In this document: in pieces, positions 60,099-64,000 of the stretch
Layout of the letters: every line of letters begins with the position of its first letter
Position numbering within the stretch: position 1 is the first letter of the stretch
NCBI GenBank assembly: GCA_963754385.1
Contig: CAVWGE010000001.1
Span: 62,001 to 126,000 of the forward strand
Source: 9FT-COMBO-48-23 sp963754385
GTDB lineage: Bacteria > Chloroflexota > Dehalococcoidia > GIF9 > UBA5629
DNA: 64,000 nt
Direction of reading: 5' to 3'
Translations under genes and position numbers: made by a program
Notes under the pieces: model-generated
Told to the model about the DNA's origin: nothing
Database searches by the model: none
What the model saw: the letters and a program-made list of their open reading frames with translations, nothing else

Positions 60099-60944
60099 TT
60101 AGACGCCTCCGGTAATGTCAAGGAGTTCTTTGGTAATCATCTCTTGGCGGGCTTTGTTTAAAGTCAGAGTGAGATCTGAAATAACCTCGTTGGCATTTTC
60201 GGTGGCGTTTCGCATGGCTACCATTCGAGCCGATTGTTCGCTGGCGATAGCTTCGAGAATGGCATGGTAAATTCTCATCTCTACGAAGCGGGGCAGAAGT
60301 TCGTTTAAAACGAATTCGGGGTTAGGCTCATAAATGTATTCTTTACTTTCGGTCCTTGGTATAGCTGCTGGCTCAATGGGAAGCAAAAGCTCTAAAGTGG
60401 GATTTTGAGCCATCGTGGTAACAAATTTAGAGTAAGCTAAGTACACTTGGTCGATATACCCGCTGGTATAGTCATCGATGATAACATAAGAGATGGGTAA
60501 TGTCTCTTGCATAGCAGGACGATCGCTGATTCTGGTAAATTCAGCTCGAATGTTATATTGGTGGCGATACATAAAGTCTCGTCCCTTATGCCCAACGGTG
60601 ACAAGGGTGACCGGCACATGTTGTTCCAGAATAAATCTGGCTGTAAGGCGATTCATGTTGGCATTAAGCCCACCGCATAAGCCTCTGTCAGCGGTTATAT
60701 GGATTACAGCTATCCTTTTTATGTCTCTTTTTTCGAGCAATGGATGCACAGCACCGTCTCTTGTAAATTCGGCGGCGAGGTCAGCAATCACCTGGCTTAT
60801 TTTGTCGCTATAAGGTCGCCCGGCCAGAGCCTGTTCTTGAGATCGTTTCATCTTGGCAGTGGCAATCATTTCCATTGCCCTGGTGATTTTAGCTGTGCTC
60901 TGGACACTGCGAATACGTCGGCGAAGAAGACGTGGACTAATCAT
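60099..60944 (-). CDS. atpG: ATP synthase F1 subunit gamma
   Basis: A 281-residue central shaft. LLRRRIRSVQSTAKITRAME at the start and NATENANEVISDLTLTLNKA, RQEMITKELLDITGG at the end are the conserved coiled-coil ends. It starts six bases after the atpA stop. Confidence 0.95.
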   Translation of the reverse strand: MISPRLLRRRIRSVQSTAKITRAMEMIATAKMKRSQEQALAGRPYSDKISQVIADLAAEFTRDGAVHPLLEKRDIKRIAVIHITADRGLCGGLNANMNRLTARFILEQHVPVTLVTVGHKGRDFMYRHQYNIRAEFTRISDRPAMQETLPISYVIIDDYTSGYIDQVYLAYSKFVTTMAQNPTLELLLPIEPAAIPRTESKEYIYEPNPEFVLNELLPRFVEMRIYHAILEAIASEQSARMVAMRNATENANEVISDLTLTLNKARQEMITKELLDITGGV

Positions 60945-60950
60945 TTCTTT

Positions 60951-62462
60951 TTAATAACTTGCGCTTTGTTTAAACTCTGATATCGCTTTCTTTAAAGCCT
61001 CTTCAGTTTCTGGCTTGATCTCTTTATCAGCAACGATTCGTTGGCCTAATTCAGGATGGTTTGTTTCCATGAAGTGGTGGAATGCCTGCTCAAAGGCGGC
61101 AATTTTCTCGACAGGGACATCATCCAGATAGCCGTTCGTCACAGCATAGAGTATGGTTACCTCCTTCTCTAATGGCATGGGAGCATGTTGAGGTTGTTTC
61201 AGTATCTCGGTGATGCGTTGCCCGCGCTCCAGTTGGGCTCGGGTGGCTTTGTCTAAGTCGGCAGTGCCGAATTGAGCGAAGGTAGCCAGCTCACGATATT
61301 GGGCCATATCTATCCTCAATCTACCAGCTACCTGCCTCATGGCTCTGGTCTGGGCATTGCCCCCTACTCGGGATACCGATAGGCCAGCGTTTAGCGCAGG
61401 GCGGACACCACTATTAAACATATCTGTTTCGAGATAAATCTGCCCGTCGGTAATGGAGATAACGTTGGTTGGAATATAAGCAGCTAAATCACCAGCTTGG
61501 ATTTCTATGATGGGGAGGGCGGTTAGTGAGCCGCCACCATGTTCTTGGTCCAGCTTAGCAGCGCGTTCTAAAAGACGGCTGTGAAGATAGAAAACGTCAC
61601 CCGGGTAAGCTTCCCGGCCTGGCGGGCGTCTGAGTATCAAGGATATCTGACGGTAAGCCCAAGCGTGTTTGGTTAAATCATCATAGATAATTAGAGCATC
61701 CTTCCCTTGTTCCATGAATTCTTCGCCGATAGCACAGCCAGAGTAAGGGGCTAGATATTGCAGAGACGCTGGGTCAGAAGCATTGGCCGTAACTACTACA
61801 GTATGTTCCATAGCTCCGTACTTTTTAAATGTGTCTATTACTTGTGCTACTTTAGACGTTTTCTGACCGATAGCTACATAGATGCAGATAAGGTCGCCGC
61901 CTTTCTGGCTGATGATAGTGTCTATGGCAATGGCTGATTTGCCTATGGAGCGGTCACCTATAATTAACTCGCGTTGACCTCGCCCGATTGGAATCAGAGC
62001 ATCTATCGTTTTTATGCCGGTATGTACTGGCGTGTTCACTCGCTGTCTAATTACAACGTTTGGCGCAACTCTTTCCACAGGTCTAGTCTTGGTCGTTTTA
62101 ACTGGTCCCAGCTCATCTAAGGGGTTGCCTAGTGGGTCGACCACGCGGCCGATGAGATTGTCACCTACAGGTACTTCAACTACCCTGCCAGTGGAGCGTA
62201 CTTCGTCTCCTTCTTTGATATGGCTGTAATCGCCAAGGACAACAGCAGCGACGTTGTCCTCCTCCAGGTTGAGGGCCAGCCCCATAATGCCATTAGGGAA
62301 TTCCAACAACTCGTTGTATTTGGCACCGTTAAGTCCATGAATTCGAGCAATGCCATCACCTACCTCAATTACTGTTCCCACATCTACCATGGTCATAGTA
62401 GCCCCAAATTGCTTGATTTGCTCCTTAATTACTGAGACTATGTCTCGTCCTCCTGTTGTCAT
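60951..62462 (-). CDS. atpA: ATP synthase F1 subunit alpha
   Basis: About 503 residues, the non-catalytic nucleotide-binding subunit: IGDRSIGKSAIAIDT (P-loop), VDPLGNPLDELGPV and RPALNAGLSVSRVGG. The frame opens at GTG 62471, but ATG 62462 is preferred because GGGGGG lies eight bases before it, whereas the GTG is part of that site. Confidence 0.95.
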   Translation of the reverse strand: MTTGGRDIVSVIKEQIKQFGATMTMVDVGTVIEVGDGIARIHGLNGAKYNELLEFPNGIMGLALNLEEDNVAAVVLGDYSHIKEGDEVRSTGRVVEVPVGDNLIGRVVDPLGNPLDELGPVKTTKTRPVERVAPNVVIRQRVNTPVHTGIKTIDALIPIGRGQRELIIGDRSIGKSAIAIDTIISQKGGDLICIYVAIGQKTSKVAQVIDTFKKYGAMEHTVVVTANASDPASLQYLAPYSGCAIGEEFMEQGKDALIIYDDLTKHAWAYRQISLILRRPPGREAYPGDVFYLHSRLLERAAKLDQEHGGGSLTALPIIEIQAGDLAAYIPTNVISITDGQIYLETDMFNSGVRPALNAGLSVSRVGGNAQTRAMRQVAGRLRIDMAQYRELATFAQFGTADLDKATRAQLERGQRITEILKQPQHAPMPLEKEVTILYAVTNGYLDDVPVEKIAAFEQAFHHFMETNHPELGQRIVADKEIKPETEEALKKAISEFKQSASY

Positions 62463-62486
62463 TCTATTCACCCCCCTTATGGGTAG

Positions 62487-63026
62487 TTATCTTCTACTTT
62501 CAGCCAGGCTTTTCTTTAACATCTCTAATTTGTTACGGATGCTACCATCAATAAGGCTGTCATCTATCCTGGCGATAAAACCGCCTAGAATATTCGGGTC
62601 AATTTGAGTGTTAATCCTGATTTTCCTTCCAAGAATTGCTTCAAGATAGTGACCAAGTCTTTCTTTTTCTGTAGCATCGATTGCAATGGCAGTGGTAACC
62701 TCGGCACTTTTTATCCCGTAGTGGTTATTTAATAGACGTTCATATTCGTCTGCAATTTGCCCGGCATTTTTGAGTTTGCCTTTAGCTATGAGAAGGTACA
62801 CGAGATTCAGAGCCATAGGATTTATTTTCCCTAGCCTTTCCTGCACTAGCTTTGCCTTCAGTTCAAACGGTAATTTCGGGTTTTCTGCCAAGGCCATGAA
62901 TTCAGTATCTTGTACTAGTTGAGCGATTTTCCCCAGGTTAGGCTGCCACTCTTTCAGCTTATCGCTTTCCAGTGCAATCTCGAAGACTGCTTGAGCATAG
63001 CGTTTGATAGAAGTCGTTACTGGCAT
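62487..63026 (-). CDS. atpH: ATP synthase F1 subunit delta
   Basis: A 179-residue stator subunit (OSCP type): RYAQAVFEIALESDK at the start and IDPNILGGFIARIDDSLIDG near the end. Cytoplasmic, joining F1 to subunit b. Standard place between b and alpha. Confidence 0.94.
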   Translation of the reverse strand: MPVTTSIKRYAQAVFEIALESDKLKEWQPNLGKIAQLVQDTEFMALAENPKLPFELKAKLVQERLGKINPMALNLVYLLIAKGKLKNAGQIADEYERLLNNHYGIKSAEVTTAIAIDATEKERLGHYLEAILGRKIRINTQIDPNILGGFIARIDDSLIDGSIRNKLEMLKKSLAESRR

Positions 63027-63041
63027 TTGACTACTAACCTT

Positions 63042-63542
63042 CTATGTTTTTTTAAAAGTAGTGCTTTCTTTGAGTACTTCATCAATAAGCTTGCGGTGTT
63101 TCTTTTTGTCCACTGTTTCTTTGATTACTTTTTCCGCGGCCAAAATGGCTATATCGGCAAATTCGGTGCGTAGTTCCTCGATGGCTTTATCCCTCTCTCG
63201 CTGTATTTCGGTGCGTGCTTTAGAAATCACGGACTCAGCTTCTTGGCGGGCGCTGTCTTTAGTCTCTTCCTTCAGCTTTTCTCCTATTTGTGTCGCCTGG
63301 GCTATTATAGCCTGTCCCTCTTTGCGGGCCTTTTCCAACTGAGCTTTAATTTCCTCTTCACTACGTGCCGTTTCTTGCCTGATTTTTTCGGTTTGTTCCA
63401 TGCTCTCTTTTATCCTGGCCTGTCTCTCGTCAAGCATCTTAAGCACTGGCTTGTACAGAACTATACTCAATGCTACAAACAAAATAACGAAGTTTATAAC
63501 GAACACTATTAACAGCGGTAGGTTAATTCCTATACCTTCCAT
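63042..63542 (-). CDS. atpF: ATP synthase F0 subunit b
   Basis: A 166-residue stator stalk: one N-terminal membrane helix (LLIVFVINFVILFVALSIVL), then a long charged coiled coil (RIKESMEQTEKIRQETARSE and onward) reaching delta. One b gene only, as in homodimeric stalks. Confidence 0.95.
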   Translation of the reverse strand: MEGIGINLPLLIVFVINFVILFVALSIVLYKPVLKMLDERQARIKESMEQTEKIRQETARSEEEIKAQLEKARKEGQAIIAQATQIGEKLKEETKDSARQEAESVISKARTEIQRERDKAIEELRTEFADIAILAAEKVIKETVDKKKHRKLIDEVLKESTTFKKT

Positions 63543-63630
63543 CTCATCACCTGATATATTAATTGTTAATTATTCGTAGTGGTAGTTAAGCACAAGATGT
63601 AAATCAAGGTCGGGACGATATTAAGCAAAC

Positions 63631-63747
63631 TCAGGCTTTAGCAAGTATAAAGACGAGGATAATCATGCTGAAAGCCACTACAATTCCGACTGTTATAGCT
63701 GCGCTTATAAGACCACCTATGAAACCTGGCAAACCGCCATCTTCCAT
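63631..63747 (-). CDS. 38-residue single-span membrane protein in the atp operon
   Basis: Between atpE and atpF lies a short frame with AAGGAG eight bases before its ATG, starting 15 bases after the atpE stop. It reads MEDGGLPGFIGGLISAAIT, then a hydrophobic run (VGIVVAFSMIILVFILAKA). One membrane helix of about 24 residues follows a short glycine-rich acidic head. The ribosome site, position and clean helix argue that it is a real gene. It is not a, b or c, and is much shorter than AtpI or AtpZ. It may be an accessory F0 subunit or assembly factor. Not a family that I recognise. Confidence 0.75.
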   Translation of the reverse strand: MEDGGLPGFIGGLISAAITVGIVVAFSMIILVFILAKA

Positions 63748-63762
63748 TTCTAATTCTCCTTG

Positions 63763-63993
63763 CTATACTACCAGAGCCAGTAGGATAGCCACAATTAGTG
63801 CGTAAATTCCGACAGCTTCAGCTAAGGCACCAATCAAAATCATGTTAGTCAAGATTGGTCCTCTGGCTTCGGGGTTGCGTCCGATGGCCTGCATGGCACC
63901 GAAGCCAATAAGTCCTAGCCCTATACCAGGACCTATCATGCCCAGCCCCGCAGCTAGCCCTGCAGCTAGCATTTTCATAGTTTGTGCGTCCAT
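63763..63993 (-). CDS. atpE: ATP synthase F0 subunit c
   Basis: A 76-residue hairpin of two helices with the loop AIGRNPEARG. The ion-binding glutamate is in GALAEAVGIYALI. The residues that bind sodium in Na+ types (Q in helix 1, S/T after the glutamate) are absent, so proton coupling is expected. atpB should lie beyond the window end. Confidence 0.95.
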   Translation of the reverse strand: MDAQTMKMLAAGLAAGLGMIGPGIGLGLIGFGAMQAIGRNPEARGPILTNMILIGALAEAVGIYALIVAILLALVV

Positions 63994-64000
63994 TTATGTC

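Noticed and set aside
1..64000. tRNA, rRNA, insertion sequences, prophage or toxin-antitoxin genes
   Set aside because: Read for these on both strands; no cloverleaf tRNA with CCA-proximal motifs, transposase, integrase or phage structural gene was recognised.

Overview
The window looks like a chromosomal piece of an uncultured member of the Chloroflexota, most likely class Dehalococcoidia. This is inferred from gene content, not from a marker gene. A two-subunit LeuCD-type aconitase, NAD-type isocitrate dehydrogenase, malate dehydrogenase, split class I fumarase and a Nudix gene stand together as I recall from Dehalococcoides. There are also 4-hydroxybutyryl-CoA dehydratase, paired acyl-CoA dehydrogenases and a bacterial F-type ATP synthase. 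The gene set points to an anaerobic organism that uses acyl-CoA intermediates, probably a fermenter or organic-acid user. No rRNA, tRNA, insertion sequence, prophage or CRISPR array was seen.

Layout. 0-10 kb: truncated HD-GYP protein, 4-hydroxybutyryl-CoA dehydratase with a small cysteine-rich partner, GH3 glycosidase, cysteine synthase, two acyl-CoA dehydrogenases, beta-CASP nuclease. 10-16.8 kb: LOG-family protein, zinc-ribbon protein, LemA, M48 protease, GNAT, M20 peptidase, MscS-like channel, isoprenylcysteine-methyltransferase-like protein. 17.1-20.1 kb: an A+T-richer block of two unrecognised proteins and a small M48 protease, possibly acquired. 20.2-24.2 kb: second MBL nuclease, Trm112-like protein and a folP-folK-queD pterin operon. 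24.3-32 kb: pyruvate/oxaloacetate carboxyltransferase feeding a partial TCA operon, with traces of lost genes. 32-38.6 kb: small lipoproteins, short ArgA-like GNAT, NAD kinase, RNase PH, ProA and ProB. 38.8-46 kb: five secreted beta-sandwich proteins, including two DUF2341 paralogues that share their ends but not their middle, an orphan HTH protein and a subtilase. 46-58 kb: CCA-adding enzyme, SecD/SecF, deacetylase, CDF transporter, a prfB operon with the classic programmed +1 frameshift, endonuclease V, rpsP-khpA. 58.2-64 kb: ATP synthase genes atpE to atpC, with a 38-residue membrane protein gene between atpE and atpF.

Three themes run through the window. First, several genes (MBL nuclease at 8685, nadK, proB, cca, trm112-like) have a -10 box 8 or 9 bases before the start codon and no Shine-Dalgarno site, so their mRNAs are probably leaderless. 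Second, intergenic spaces carry two dispersed palindromic repeat families, one folding as an outer stem enclosing two hairpins with compensated stem changes. Third, several operons carry eroded genes: a flavoprotein N-terminus between fumA and fumB, a carboxyltransferase-like N-terminus before the carboxylase operon, and an mscS 3' end. fumB itself appears to begin with ACG.

The best candidates for new biology are the small ATP-synthase-operon protein, the modular surface-protein cluster with its attenuator-like leader, the cloverleaf repeat family and the leaderless promoter architecture.
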